DNA of 64,000 bases from Saprospira grandis DSM 2844 (GCF_000275825.1 NZ_JH719942.1:1359268-1423267), one strand, 5' to 3'. Positions 18,491 to 28,366 are shown, counted from the stretch's first letter. The notes: a model not told the origin generated them from the sequence alone. Made by a program: numbers and translations.

Positions 18491-19591
18491 ATGTCTGTTT
18501 TACCTCAGCCCTTGCGCACGCTCTGGCTTAATGCTCAGGAGGAACTGCAAGTCATTAACCAAATCGTTCTGCCTCATAAAGTGCAGATAGAAACCCTAAG
18601 CACTACCCAAGAGGTTTATTGGGCCATCAGAAATATGCTGGTCCGTGGCGCCCCCCTTATCGGCGCTACCGCGGCCTATGGCATCTGGCTAGCCGCCAAA
18701 GCCGCCCCCGAAAAGGATTGGAAAAATAGCCTAGCACTCGCCCATGCTTACTTAAGAGATGCTAGACCTACAGCTGTCAATCTCTCTACCTGCCTAGATC
18801 GTATGAGAGCAGCCTGGCAACCATGCTATAGCCGAGCCGAAGCCATACAAGCCTGCCGCTACCAAGCCGACGCCATTGTAGAAGAAGATATTGAGATCTG
18901 CTTTCAAATTGGCCAACATGGACTCAAGATTATAGAGGAAATTGCTGCTCGCAAAAATGGCCAGCCAGTCCAAATCCTAACCCATTGTAATGCCGGCATG
19001 ATGGGCTGCATCCGCTGGGGCACCATTAGCGCCCCCATTTATCAAGCCCTTGCCAAAGGCATCAAATTGCATGTTTGGGTAGATGAAACCCGCCCCAGAA
19101 ACCAAGGCTCTAAACTCACCGCCTGGGAGTTTGAACAACATGGGGTTCCACATAGCCTCATTGTAGATAATGCTGGAGGACACCTCATGCAACACCAACT
19201 GGTCGATATGGTCCTTGTGGGCACCGACCGCACCACAAGAAATGGAGATGTGGCCAATAAAATCGGAACCTACCTCAAGGCCCTTGCCGCCAAAGATAAT
19301 AATATCCCCTTTTATGTGGCCCTCCCCTCTACCACTATAGATTGGAGCATCAATGATGGACTAAAAGAAATTCCCATTGAAGAAAGAGATAGCGAAGAGG
19401 TCCGATTTGTAGATGGCCTGACAGAAAATGGACAATACGAAAAAGTACGCATCTGCCCAGAAAATACCCCCGCCCGCAACTATGGCTTTGATGTAACTCC
19501 CGCCCGCCTCATTACTGGACTTATTACCGAAAGAGGATATTGCGCCCCTAGCCAAAAAGGACTAGAAGGCCTTTTTCCTGAAAAAAAATAA
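18491..19591 (+). CDS. mtnA: S-methyl-5-thioribose-1-phosphate isomerase
   Basis: The 366-residue aldose-ketose isomerase of methionine salvage acts before MtnC (with MtnB between). Family blocks seen are VRGAPLIGATAAYG near the N-terminus, LTHCNAGMMGC with the active-site Cys, DETRPRNQGSKLTAWE, and VGTDRTTRNGDVANKIGTY with the active-site Asp. It directly follows mtnC. MtnB, MtnD and the MTA phosphorylase are not in this window. The usual HCNAG.LAT is replaced by HCNAGMMGC; the family has some variation here. Confidence 0.94.
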   Translation: MSVLPQPLRTLWLNAQEELQVINQIVLPHKVQIETLSTTQEVYWAIRNMLVRGAPLIGATAAYGIWLAAKAAPEKDWKNSLALAHAYLRDARPTAVNLSTCLDRMRAAWQPCYSRAEAIQACRYQADAIVEEDIEICFQIGQHGLKIIEEIAARKNGQPVQILTHCNAGMMGCIRWGTISAPIYQALAKGIKLHVWVDETRPRNQGSKLTAWEFEQHGVPHSLIVDNAGGHLMQHQLVDMVLVGTDRTTRNGDVANKIGTYLKALAAKDNNIPFYVALPSTTIDWSINDGLKEIPIEERDSEEVRFVDGLTENGQYEKVRICPENTPARNYGFDVTPARLITGLITERGYCAPSQKGLEGLFPEKK

Positions 19592-19659
19592 CCCATCCTC
19601 CCCTCCCCAAAATAGCAAAATTATACCACCGGGCCTTGGCCCTACAAAGCACTGACATT

Positions 19660-20019
19660 ATGATTTTTGAATTGAGCCATAAGGGCCCTTTTGAATTTAA
19701 TCCGGAGACGGTAAAAAATGAGGTAGAGGCTGGGCAAATGGGCAACTTCGCCCTAGGTAAACTAGATGCCGCCGACCGCTTCCATCCACTCAAAGTTGGA
19801 CGCTCCGATACAGATCTCCAAAGAGAGTTATTGCGCTGGGCACACTTCCCTCAATACACTCACTTTTCTTATCAGTATGCCTACACCTTAAAACAGGCCT
19901 ATGAGCTAGAATGTAAAAACTTTCATACGGCCGTTAGCCAACTCAATAAACGAGCAGTGCACCCAGAACCCCCAGCAGGCCACGATTTTCGCTGCCCCAA
20001 CCCCTGGTGCAACCGCTAA
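19660..20019 (+). CDS. small uncharacterised protein, GIY-YIG-like core with C-terminal Cys pair
   Basis: The protein has 119 residues if it starts at ATG 19660 (MIFELSHKGPFEF); an in-frame ATG 24 bp earlier is possible. The segment NFALGKL followed by KVGRSDTDLQREL recalls the GIY-YIG nuclease core (two strands, then VGRS..L..RL). The family's later catalytic Glu is uncertain (YELECKNFH is a candidate). The C-terminus, FRCPNPWCNR, has a CxxxxC pair that could bind metal. No signal peptide is present. It lies 68 bp after mtnA and before a strong terminator, so it may ride on the same transcript. The nuclease idea is a guess from a short motif. Confidence 0.6.
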   Translation: MIFELSHKGPFEFNPETVKNEVEAGQMGNFALGKLDAADRFHPLKVGRSDTDLQRELLRWAHFPQYTHFSYQYAYTLKQAYELECKNFHTAVSQLNKRAVHPEPPAGHDFRCPNPWCNR

Positions 20020-20020
20020 A

Positions 20021-20056
20021 CAAAAAGCCTTCTCTATACATAGAGAAGGCTTTTTT
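20021..20056. terminator. bidirectional rho-independent terminator
   Basis: AAAAAGCCTTCTCTAT and ATAGAGAAGGCTTTTT form a perfect hairpin with A-run and T-run on the two sides. It serves the gene before it and the convergent gene at 20128. Confidence 0.88.
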
Positions 20057-20127
20057 TGGCCCTACAGAGCAATGCAAAATGACAGGCCCTTACAATAAAG
20101 CCATGTCCTATGACTTGGCGTTTTTTT

Positions 20128-20631
20128 TTATTTGAAAAAAATATTACAGCGCACACTATATTCACTAGGGTCCATCGTAAACCTACCATCAGGATCATAC
20201 TGAGTTGAAAATACAATACGTTCTATTCCATCAGATTCTAATTGAGATAGCTCTTTAAAAGTCAAATAATATAGTGAAGAACTGACCTGTACACCGTCCC
20301 TTTTTTGACTATTTCTAATATTTCGTTCTCTACAAATAATACGATTTCCCTTATTAGTTATAATTACAATATTTCCAACTACGAAATCGACGGATCCACT
20401 TTCTCTAAGCTCAAGGATTAAATACCCACGACTCTTATTCCTCCCTAGTTTTGCATAAACTTTAGGAATCATCATATAACCACGACCATCTACTTTACTA
20501 ATAAATACCGTATCTGTTTCTTGATAAGAATGCGCCCCAAAATAACCACTATAACTATAGCTCTGCGCCCGCCCTTGCAATACAAAAAAGAACATGGCCA
20601 AAAAAACAGGTACAATAAGCTGCATCTTCAT
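20128..20631 (-). CDS. uncharacterised exported protein
   Basis: The 167-residue protein has a signal peptide ending near residue 23 (LQGRAQS). The mature part is rich in strand-forming residues and in arginine/lysine near RNKSRGYLILELRESG and ICRERNIRN. There is no recognisable domain, lipobox or sorting tail. Base composition is more AT-rich than the neighbours, which hints at an accessory gene. Convergent with the gene at 19660. Confidence 0.7.
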   Translation of the reverse strand: MKMQLIVPVFLAMFFFVLQGRAQSYSYSGYFGAHSYQETDTVFISKVDGRGYMMIPKVYAKLGRNKSRGYLILELRESGSVDFVVGNIVIITNKGNRIICRERNIRNSQKRDGVQVSSSLYYLTFKELSQLESDGIERIVFSTQYDPDGRFTMDPSEYSVRCNIFFK

Positions 20632-20710
20632 AACTAATTTGCTTTAATATTATTGAATAAAACAAAGAAAGCTAGCAACTGTCTACTCTAACTAGATAGT
20701 TATTTTTATT

Positions 20711-20863
20711 TTTTGGGGCTGCCCCGCCCTTGCGGGCGGGTCGGGCTGTGTCAGGGCTCGCAGGTTTGCTCGGCCCTGCGCGGGCTTTGCCCGCTTGGTC
20801 TGCGGCTTCGCCGCCCCCTTTTCCATCCCTCAGCCGACGGCCCTACGGGCCTTTTGGGGCCAA
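20711..20863 (+). repeat. GC-rich interspersed element, copy 6
   Basis: TTTTTTGGGGCTGCCCC, then CGCCC..GGGCG, GCTCGCAGGTTTGCTCGGCC, the stem GCGGGCTTTGCCCGC, GGTCTGCGGCTTCGCCGC and TTCCATCCCTCAGCC. It lies between two convergent or opposed exported-protein genes. Confidence 0.87.
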
Positions 20864-20873
20864 AGTATAGCCC

Positions 20874-21746
20874 TTATTGCTTAATCAGCTTTTGGCTTTC
20901 TATGAGCTTGCCCCCCTGCCAAAACTGTAAAATATAGTGGCCAGCGGGCAATCCTTCTAGCGATAGTTGGGGACTAAACTCCTTTTGCCAAAGCAACTGG
21001 CCCAAGGCATTATAGAGCTGCAGCCGATCCACAGAGAGGCTGGCGTCCTTCTCAATTTGCAATTGTTCTGCTACCGGATTGGGATAAAGCACAAACTGCT
21101 GTTGGGCCAAATTGGCCAGCCCATGCGGTCCACCATTATAGACATTACAGTAGCCATGAGTTTTATTTAGGTAGCTTTGCTGAGCATCCTGATAGGCACA
21201 GAGCAAATACTGAAACATCATCACCCCCGATTGCTTATAGAGGATGCCCAAATTTGGCCCAACACCTTCTATAAATGTAATCTTTTCACTCCCCCGAGCA
21301 TTGGCCTTAAAGCGGATATGCTTGCGGCCCAATTCGGTATAGATGCTATCTACAAGCTGTAGGCTATCGGGAATAGCGCCCCAGGCCGGAGAAAGATCAA
21401 AGGTATCACCAACTTGTAGACGGAGGTCCATAATGAGGCGGCTGGCGGTATCATTAGGGTATTGGGGGTTGGCTATAGGGCGATACCAAAGCTGGCCCGT
21501 ACTACTATCTTCAGATAGCCAGCCGCCGTTATACTGAAAACTATTGGGGATCTCAATTTTGGTCCATTGACGGCCCGCAAAGCTGCTATCGTAGCGGCTA
21601 TAGAGCGTATCTTGTTGCGTACCGGGCAAATTGCTCCATTCAAAAATCCATTGGGTAGAATCTTGGCCAAAAACAGAGGCATATTGTGCCTGAAGAGCCG
21701 AAAAAGAGAGAAATAGGCCAAAAAAAAGGAGGGAAAATCGATTCAT
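20874..21746 (-). CDS. secreted protein with T9SS type A sorting domain
   Basis: The protein has 290 residues if it starts at ATG 21746, where the signal peptide NRFSLLFFGLFLSFSALQA begins; a longer frame to 21854 adds an unlikely leader. The C-terminal 80 residues are a type IX secretion sorting domain: FVLYPNPVAEQLQI, then VDRLQLYNALGQLLW, LEGLPAGHYILQF and a KLIKQ end. The central part has repeated aromatic strand segments and four cysteines but no known catalytic motif. The protein is expected to cross the outer membrane and stay attached or be released. Confidence 0.88.
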   Translation of the reverse strand: MNRFSLLFFGLFLSFSALQAQYASVFGQDSTQWIFEWSNLPGTQQDTLYSRYDSSFAGRQWTKIEIPNSFQYNGGWLSEDSSTGQLWYRPIANPQYPNDTASRLIMDLRLQVGDTFDLSPAWGAIPDSLQLVDSIYTELGRKHIRFKANARGSEKITFIEGVGPNLGILYKQSGVMMFQYLLCAYQDAQQSYLNKTHGYCNVYNGGPHGLANLAQQQFVLYPNPVAEQLQIEKDASLSVDRLQLYNALGQLLWQKEFSPQLSLEGLPAGHYILQFWQGGKLIESQKLIKQ

Positions 21747-22014
21747 TTGCATCATGCTTTTATTTAAAAAAATGAGGAATTTGGGCGCTAAGGCCCTATT
21801 TACAGGCATATAAGGAAAATTATAGCTAGAGGAAAAAAGATTTTTGTATTTCAACCCTTAGCCATCAATTTGCATCTTTGTAATGTACTCAGAGCGAGTA
21901 TAGAGAAAGTTCTTAAGTTAAGTGAAGAAAATCTTCAAGGTTCGGTTCGGAAAAGTTGATCAGGCAAAGCGCAGGGTCAACCTTTCCGTATTTGTAGTTG
22001 GGCCAAGCGTTATT

Positions 22015-22161
22015 TGGCCCAGCGCTGCGCAGCCGTGGCCCGCAGGGCCAGACCAAGTTTTTTGAGCGTAGCGAAAAAACGAAGGGCCGAGCAGACTTGC
22101 GAGCGGCGAAGCATAGCGGCGGCCGACCTAGGCGCAGCCTAGCCGGCCGCGGGCCCCAAAA
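22015..22161 (-). repeat. GC-rich interspersed element, copy 7
   Basis: Minus-strand copy with GGGGCCCGCGGCCGGC start, CGCTCGCAAGTCTGCTCGGCCC core, TTTTTTC..GAAAAAAC stem variant and GGTCTGGCCCTGCGGGCCA. It fills much of the gap 21747-22196 between two divergent T9SS cargo genes; the remainder shows no gene. Confidence 0.8.
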
Positions 22162-22196
22162 TAAAAATAAGCCCTTCATCCAAAACCACCCCCAAT

Positions 22197-25100
22197 ATGA
22201 AATATATCCAGCCCTTAATTATTGCCTTTTTGAGCTTTCCGCTTCTTTTGTGGGCGCAAGATCCGCCTTCTGCGCAAGTTTGGATGCAGGCCAACCGCAT
22301 CTCTGCACTTATAAAAAACGGAGGCGATTTATTTAACGACGGTCAAAATGCGGCTTTTCTGACCCCCAAAAAGGCAGATAGCAGTGAACATCTTGCGGCT
22401 ATTGGGCTATTGGGCCTAAGTTTGGGCGGCCAAAATGCAGCTGGCGATTTATATCTGGCGGCCCAAACCTATGGGCAGGGGGCGCCCGATTTTTGGCCGG
22501 GCCCAATAGACAGCCTCAGCCAGCAGGCCGACTCGCTGCTCTCTAGGCGCTTTAATTATATTTGGGCCGTAGAGTTGCTAGATATTTGGACGGTCCTAGA
22601 GGATTATCGGGATAATGGGCAGATAGATGGGCCCTTGCCCAGTAGTTTATTGATTTGGCCGGCCAAGGGAAACGATTATTACCCGCAAAATTTGGGCTTT
22701 GCCCTGCCCGAGCAATCGCTTGCGCCCTTTTTTGATCGGGATGGCGATGGGCGTTATGAGCCCTATGAGGGGGATTTTCCGACCTACCGCATGGGCGATT
22801 CTACTGCCTTGGCCGACCAGATAATTTGGACCGTATTGAATGATCTTTCTGGCGGGCATCAGTTTACGCAGGGGGGCTCTATGGGCCTAGAAGTGCAGCT
22901 TACGGCCTATGCTTTTGGTTGCTTGGCCTTGGAGAAAAGTCTGCGAGAAAGCCTCTTTCTGAATTATAAAATCATCAACCGCTCGAATCAGGATTATCAG
23001 CAATTTTGGGCAGGTTTTTATACGGATTTTGACTTGGGCTGTCCCAGCGACGACTATATTGGGACCGACAGTAGTTTGCGGACCGTCTATGCCTATAATG
23101 CGGATTATCTGGACCAGACCCACCTTTGTCAGAGCGATAACTACGGGAGTCAGCCGCCAGTGATGGCCCTTACGTTTCTGAATCGCTCTTTGGACCGCAG
23201 CATTTATAATTTGAACAGCAATTTGCCTCCTTTTGGGCATCCTTCGGGGCCCAATATGGACCAAGAATTTTATCATTTATTAGCAGGATGTTGGAGCAAT
23301 GGGCAGCCTATTCGGCCCTATGCAACGGGTTATGACAGCTTAGGGCAGGGGCAATCTGCCTATGTTTTTCCCCAATACCCCTTTGATAGTTCGGCTGGGG
23401 CTTGGTGGGCTGGAGATGGCTATGGTTGGGCGCAGGGACAAGACTTTAGGGTCATGGCCTCGCATTTTAAGGGAGATTTATTGGCTGGAGAAAGTTTGGA
23501 CATCGACTTAATGCTCAGTTATCATTATGCCGATAGTTTGACGGGGCTCTATCAGATGTTGCGGCTATTGCCTCAGAATATCCCCAGTTTGCAGCAAGCT
23601 TGGGCGCAGGGAATTGGGCGGGGCGCTTGCTATCAGCCGCAAAACTTTAGCACTTCGATTTCGGGTTATTTGTATGAGGACCAAAATGCAAATTGCCAAA
23701 AAGACAGCCATGAGCGGCCTTTTGGCCAGCAATTTATTTGTGCTGAAGCACTGGGGCAGCGTTATTATGCCACAACAGATAGCAACGGTTTTTATCAGTT
23801 CAATTCGCTACCCTTTGGGGAATATCAGCTTTGGGCGGTACGGCCTAGTCACTACTGGCAGGATGCCTGTCAGTTGCAGGGCCAATATACGGTCCAATTG
23901 CAGCATCCGCAGGGTCAGCAGCAGAATATAGCCTTGCAGGCCCTAGATCATTGTCCCTTTCTGCAAATTCAATTGGATGGGGCCAATTTGGATGCTTGTA
24001 GTGAGCAGCAGCAATGGCTAAACTATGAAAACAGAGGGACTGATACGGCCTATCAGGCCTATGTAGAATTATTTTGGCCCAGACGGCTACATTTAGATTC
24101 GGCCAGCTTGCCATTTAGCCAAATCGATAGCCAGAGCTATCGGATAAATTTGGGCAACTTGCCCCCTCAAGCTTCAGGGCAGTTAGATCTTTGGAGTTCT
24201 TTGGCTTGTGATTCTGTTTTGGCTGGGCAGTCTTTTTGCCTAGAGGCCTATATTTATCCCGACAGTCTTTGCCGCCCTATTTATCAGGAGACTGTTTTGG
24301 CCGTATCTGCCGAATGCCAGGGAGATTCTATTGTTTTTTACCTACAAAACATAGGCTTGGCCAGTTTGGTCCCTGTACGGACCCAATTGATTGTCATTGA
24401 AGATGATTTGATGCAGCCTCCTTTCCCTGTAACCATTTATGGGGCGGGAGTGACGGAGGTCCGTATTCCTGTACAGCCAGGCTTAAGTTATCGGGCGCTA
24501 TTGGAGCAGGCCAGCGGCAATTGGTCGGCCCCTGTCATTTCTGATGCCATAGAAGGTTGCGGTTTGGATAGTTTGGAGCAGATGCAGTTGGGCTATATTC
24601 AGCAGCTGGCCAATTTGCCGGCTACGGTTTTTGGGGCCGAGCACTGCATTGTTTTGCAAGACTCCTTTAAGTCGCTGGGACATCCACAGGCGCAGGTTTT
24701 GCCTTTGGGCTATGCTGCCCCCGCCTATATTTTCCCTTCCGATCCCTTGCATGTTCAGTTTTTATTGCGGGGACCATTTAAGGGGGACCTCAAGCTAAGA
24801 GATAGTCTATCTCCTTATCTATTGCCCAGTAGTTTGCGGCAGCAGGCCAGTAGTCACTCGGCCAATTGGGCCTTAGAAGGTCAAGGTATATTGAGCGTTG
24901 ATTTTGGATTTATTGATTTGGCCGCAGAAGAGGAGCTTCTATTTAGTTATGCCATTGAGCAGCGGAAGAACAATCGGCCCAGCAGCCTAATTCGTCAGCA
25001 ATGGAGCTATCAGAAAGATAGTTTGCCCTGGGTCTTTACGGCTCTAACGTCTAGGGTGGTGGGGCAGAATTTCTTTAGGGTATTGAGTACCTCTCCAACT

Positions 25101-25361
25101 TCGAATGCGGAAAATTTGGCCTATCGTTTTTGGCCTTTACCGGCCCAAGATCGCTTAAACTACTCGGCCCATGAGGGCTGGGCGTTGGGGCAAGAGATCC
25201 GCATTTATAATATGTTGGGCCAAGAGCTGGGCCGTTATCCTTTATCTGGCCCTCAGGGGCAGATTCATTTAGGTGATTGGCCTAATGGGATATATTTGTT
25301 ACAGCTTTTTTCGGCTAATCAGCAATTGTTAGGGCAGCAACAATTTAGTATTACGCCATAA
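22197..25361 (+). CDS. large secreted T9SS cargo protein with SdrD-like B repeat
   Basis: The 1054-residue protein starts with a signal peptide, MKYIQPLIIAFLSFPLLLWA. The first 480 residues form an unrecognised region rich in Asp/Gly turns (for example FDRDGDGRYEPYEGD, which looks calcium-binding). Around residues 485-560 lies an SdrD B-like/CNA-B fold: GYLYEDQNANCQKDSHERP, then TTDSNGFYQFNSLPFGEYQLW. Beta-sandwich segments resembling DUF11-type repeats follow. The end is a T9SS type A sorting domain (FWPLPAQDRLNYS, IRIYNMLGQELGRYP, WPNGIYLLQLF). It is likely a cell-surface or released adhesin-like protein. A terminator follows immediately. Confidence 0.88.
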   Translation: MKYIQPLIIAFLSFPLLLWAQDPPSAQVWMQANRISALIKNGGDLFNDGQNAAFLTPKKADSSEHLAAIGLLGLSLGGQNAAGDLYLAAQTYGQGAPDFWPGPIDSLSQQADSLLSRRFNYIWAVELLDIWTVLEDYRDNGQIDGPLPSSLLIWPAKGNDYYPQNLGFALPEQSLAPFFDRDGDGRYEPYEGDFPTYRMGDSTALADQIIWTVLNDLSGGHQFTQGGSMGLEVQLTAYAFGCLALEKSLRESLFLNYKIINRSNQDYQQFWAGFYTDFDLGCPSDDYIGTDSSLRTVYAYNADYLDQTHLCQSDNYGSQPPVMALTFLNRSLDRSIYNLNSNLPPFGHPSGPNMDQEFYHLLAGCWSNGQPIRPYATGYDSLGQGQSAYVFPQYPFDSSAGAWWAGDGYGWAQGQDFRVMASHFKGDLLAGESLDIDLMLSYHYADSLTGLYQMLRLLPQNIPSLQQAWAQGIGRGACYQPQNFSTSISGYLYEDQNANCQKDSHERPFGQQFICAEALGQRYYATTDSNGFYQFNSLPFGEYQLWAVRPSHYWQDACQLQGQYTVQLQHPQGQQQNIALQALDHCPFLQIQLDGANLDACSEQQQWLNYENRGTDTAYQAYVELFWPRRLHLDSASLPFSQIDSQSYRINLGNLPPQASGQLDLWSSLACDSVLAGQSFCLEAYIYPDSLCRPIYQETVLAVSAECQGDSIVFYLQNIGLASLVPVRTQLIVIEDDLMQPPFPVTIYGAGVTEVRIPVQPGLSYRALLEQASGNWSAPVISDAIEGCGLDSLEQMQLGYIQQLANLPATVFGAEHCIVLQDSFKSLGHPQAQVLPLGYAAPAYIFPSDPLHVQFLLRGPFKGDLKLRDSLSPYLLPSSLRQQASSHSANWALEGQGILSVDFGFIDLAAEEELLFSYAIEQRKNNRPSSLIRQQWSYQKDSLPWVFTALTSRVVGQNFFRVLSTSPTSNAENLAYRFWPLPAQDRLNYSAHEGWALGQEIRIYNMLGQELGRYPLSGPQGQIHLGDWPNGIYLLQLFSANQQLLGQQQFSITP

Positions 25362-25377
25362 TTTGGCGGCTGTCAAA

Positions 25378-25412
25378 AAAGGGCGAGACCAAGTATTGGT
25401 CTCGCCCTTTTC
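25378..25412. terminator. bidirectional rho-independent terminator
   Basis: GGGCGAGACCAA pairs with TTGGTCTCGCCC, with A-run and T-run on opposite sides. It lies between the convergent genes ending at 25361 and 25415. Confidence 0.88.
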
Positions 25413-25414
25413 CT

Positions 25415-26731
25415 TTAGGACTGAATATCGTGCAATTTGATTTTGCGGTAAAGTGTCCGCTCAGAAATGCCCAATTCTTGGGCGGCATCCTTTCGTTTTC
25501 CGCGGTGTTTTTTGAGTGCTCTTTCGATGAGCTCCCTTTCCATTTGTTCCATAGAGAGCGATTCTTCTAGTTCCTCTACTTCATTGTAGCGTTCTCTTTC
25601 TTGCTCTGACTTATGATAATCTTTATTCAGAATAATGGGGCCTTCCTCGGAGCGGGGCTCCTCATTAAAGGTATTTTCAGAATAAGACGAGCTATAATTA
25701 TCGTTATTCGGGCTGGGCAAGGGCAGATAGCCCTGCATACTATGGCCCTTAGGCATAGGGCGCGGCATTTGGAGGTTATTAGTTTGGACCAATTCGGCAA
25801 TTAGTTGCTTTACATCATTGAGGTCCTGCTTCATTTCATAGAGAAACTTAAACAAAATCTCTCTTTCGTAAAAGCCTTGGCTGCTGTCATTGGCCTCCTT
25901 ATGGGGCAAAGGCAAATGCCTTTGTTTTTGGCCCAACTGCGGTAGGAACTCTAGTAATTGCTCGGCGCTAATCATTTTATCCTCAGAAAAAAGGGCCGCT
26001 CTTTTGGCCACATTGCGCAGCTCTCGGATATTTCCGGGCCAGGGGTAGCGCAACAAAATATCCTCGGCCTCTTCCCTAAGGCGGACTATAGGCGTATGGT
26101 ATTGATCGGCAAAATCAGAAACGAACTTGCGGAAAAGCAAAAGCACATCATCGCCCCTTTTGTGGAGCTCAGGCACCTGAATGACCACCGTACTCAAACG
26201 GTAGTAGAGGTCCTCTCTAAACTTGCCCTGCTCAATGCGCTCCAACAAATTGACATTAGTAGCCGCTACAATGCGCACATCGGTTTTTTCTACCTGAGAA
26301 GAACCCACTTTAACAAATTCGCCCTGCTCGAGTACCCTTAAGAGGTAGGTTTGAGTATCCAAAGGCATTTCCCCAATTTCATCTAGGAAAATGGTACCGC
26401 CATTTACGGTTTCAAAGTAGCCTTTTCGCTCATTGACTGCTCCCGTAAAGGCCCCTTTGGTATGGCCAAAGAGCTCCGAGTTAATGGTACTTTCGGGCAG
26501 GGCGCCACAGTTAATCGCAATAAAGTTATTATGCTTGCGGTTAGACAGTTGGTGGATAATTTTGGAAAAAGACTCCTTCCCCACCCCACTTTGGCCCAAA
26601 ACCAAAACAGAGAGATCCGTTGCGGCCACCTGAATAGCTGTTTTTAAGGCATGTTGTAATTTTGGGGAATGGCCAATGATTCCGAAACGTTGCTTAATCG
26701 CTTGAATATTATCCATACTGTTCTTTAACAT
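25415..26731 (-). CDS. sigma-54-dependent transcription activator (AAA+ plus Fis-type HTH)
   Basis: The 438-residue regulator opens sigma-54 promoters using ATP. Walker A is GQSGVGKES near residue 46. The sigma-54 contact loop is intact GAFTGA at 93-98, Walker B is GGTIFLDEIGEMP, and the R-finger region is FREDLYYRLS. The C-terminus is a Fis-type helix-turn-helix, RKDAAQELGISERTLYRKI. There is no receiver or sensory domain before the AAA+ module, so activity must be set by expression or a partner. Residues 280-400 are low-complexity and charged. Its ATG directly abuts the stop of the upstream DUF4139 gene (TAA then ATG), which indicates translational coupling. Confidence 0.93.
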   Translation of the reverse strand: MLKNSMDNIQAIKQRFGIIGHSPKLQHALKTAIQVAATDLSVLVLGQSGVGKESFSKIIHQLSNRKHNNFIAINCGALPESTINSELFGHTKGAFTGAVNERKGYFETVNGGTIFLDEIGEMPLDTQTYLLRVLEQGEFVKVGSSQVEKTDVRIVAATNVNLLERIEQGKFREDLYYRLSTVVIQVPELHKRGDDVLLLFRKFVSDFADQYHTPIVRLREEAEDILLRYPWPGNIRELRNVAKRAALFSEDKMISAEQLLEFLPQLGQKQRHLPLPHKEANDSSQGFYEREILFKFLYEMKQDLNDVKQLIAELVQTNNLQMPRPMPKGHSMQGYLPLPSPNNDNYSSSYSENTFNEEPRSEEGPIILNKDYHKSEQERERYNEVEELEESLSMEQMERELIERALKKHRGKRKDAAQELGISERTLYRKIKLHDIQS

Positions 26732-28366
26732 TTAATAATGGCTAAGGTAGACCTTATAGGTGTAGGTAATCTTCTTTTGTTCGCCTTTTTTGATTTTCAT
26801 CTCCCAGCAAACATCAGTATAAGGGTTGTAAGTGGTGTAGCTACTACGAGCTTGTAGGCGGGGAGACTTTAGCCATTTTTCAGAGCTTTCCATCAACTCG
26901 CCATAAATGGCTCTTTTTATATCTAGGCGAATATCCTTTCCTTTAAAATTCTGAATTTCAATTTCTGCTTCTACAGTCACTAAATCATAATAGCGAATGC
27001 GGTTGGTGTTGGTTTCACGGATCTGCTTGGTATTGTTAGTCCGCTTGATTTCTTTTTCAGAAAACTTGAGAGCCACATCTGGGGCCTCGGTCAATTTTAC
27101 GCTTACCTCATCTTGCTTAGAAGTATAGTAAAGTACATCTTGACTAATGGGCAAAATCTTATTGTCCTTATTCTGGACCACCATCACGGGAGCAGCCGTC
27201 CAAACATAATCCGTCTTATTTTCTAGCTTAATCGTATGCAGAACCGGAATAGTCTGTTTTTCAAAGCTATAGGCCGTACTATAAGAGTAAGAATTGGCGC
27301 CAATGATCGATTCGTAAATATGTTCTACAGGAACCTTATCCGAGAATACATCTAGCAAGGCCCGTTCTCCCTTCTTAATTTCTACATCCTTGAGCGTATA
27401 ATAGAAAAGGTCCTCCACGCTTTCGCCTACTGCTGGAGCGGGACTGGGCATACCGTTACCGCCACGAGTGGGGGCCGAAGGCATAGGCATCGCATCATAG
27501 CTGGCCACATTTTCCACCATAGCATTGCTCAAAGTATGCACATAGCGTTGAGGCTGAACAGGCTGCACATAACCAAAACTCAACAGGTCCGAAATGCGAT
27601 TGGCATACTTAAAATTAGGTACGCCAGCTACCAAATTTAGGGACTTCGTTTTTACATCTTCCGCCTCATTGACAATAGTCGTGCGTAAAGAAATGCGAGC
27701 CTCCTTATCATTGAGCAGCTCCACCAAATAGTCGGGTTTCCAGCTCAAGTTTTGGCGCAAATACATCATTTGTAGCTTTTGGCTACTATTGACCGTACCG
27801 CCAAAATCGGCTTGAAGTACGGGCAATCTTTGGATACTGCTATTCGTGAAATTGGGCGAATCTAAAATCTCAAATTTGCGCAATGATTCAATTTGTGCTT
27901 GCTTGAGAAGCAAACTGCGGCCCGTTTTCATCTGGATAGCGAAAAGCGCCCCCGTTTTGATATTGGGTTTGCTGGGGTCCGGATTTGGCACTTGTAGCAC
28001 CTTGATTTTCCCTTCGGTCCAAGTCGTATCGCCAGACAATAATAAACGCACATCTTTGCCATCATTGGCCAAAAACATACTACTATAATTACTCACTAGA
28101 CCCTCGACCTCCTTCTCTTGCTGAAAAGAGCGAACAATTTGCAAACTGGGCGCAGAAAACCAAAGCGTCCCGTTGAGCGCTTGCGGAATCGTGTCTCCCA
28201 CTAGCTCCCATTTGCCTTTTTTGGTCTTTACTTGGCCTTCTTTTACAAAGAATGCCGTTTGGTTCTTAAAAATAGAAACCGCCTCGGTTTCTAGACCTTT
28301 TTGGGCCCAACTACTAGCCGAAAAGCAAAGCAAAAGGGCTAAAGCAAAATAGCGATAAGTAAACAT
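26732..28366 (-). CDS. exported DUF4139-like protein
   Basis: The 544-residue protein has a signal peptide (MFTYRYFALALLLCFSASSWA). The segment MYLRQNLSWKPDYLVELLN followed by EARISLRTTIVNEAEDV resembles the DUF4139 core of strand-rich proteins. The C-terminal YNPYTDVCWEMKIKKGEQKKITYTY is a typical ending of that family. It carries no lipobox. Function is unknown in this family. It is translationally coupled to the sigma-54 activator that follows, so the two may share a stimulus. Confidence 0.75.
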   Translation of the reverse strand: MFTYRYFALALLLCFSASSWAQKGLETEAVSIFKNQTAFFVKEGQVKTKKGKWELVGDTIPQALNGTLWFSAPSLQIVRSFQQEKEVEGLVSNYSSMFLANDGKDVRLLLSGDTTWTEGKIKVLQVPNPDPSKPNIKTGALFAIQMKTGRSLLLKQAQIESLRKFEILDSPNFTNSSIQRLPVLQADFGGTVNSSQKLQMMYLRQNLSWKPDYLVELLNDKEARISLRTTIVNEAEDVKTKSLNLVAGVPNFKYANRISDLLSFGYVQPVQPQRYVHTLSNAMVENVASYDAMPMPSAPTRGGNGMPSPAPAVGESVEDLFYYTLKDVEIKKGERALLDVFSDKVPVEHIYESIIGANSYSYSTAYSFEKQTIPVLHTIKLENKTDYVWTAAPVMVVQNKDNKILPISQDVLYYTSKQDEVSVKLTEAPDVALKFSEKEIKRTNNTKQIRETNTNRIRYYDLVTVEAEIEIQNFKGKDIRLDIKRAIYGELMESSEKWLKSPRLQARSSYTTYNPYTDVCWEMKIKKGEQKKITYTYKVYLSHY

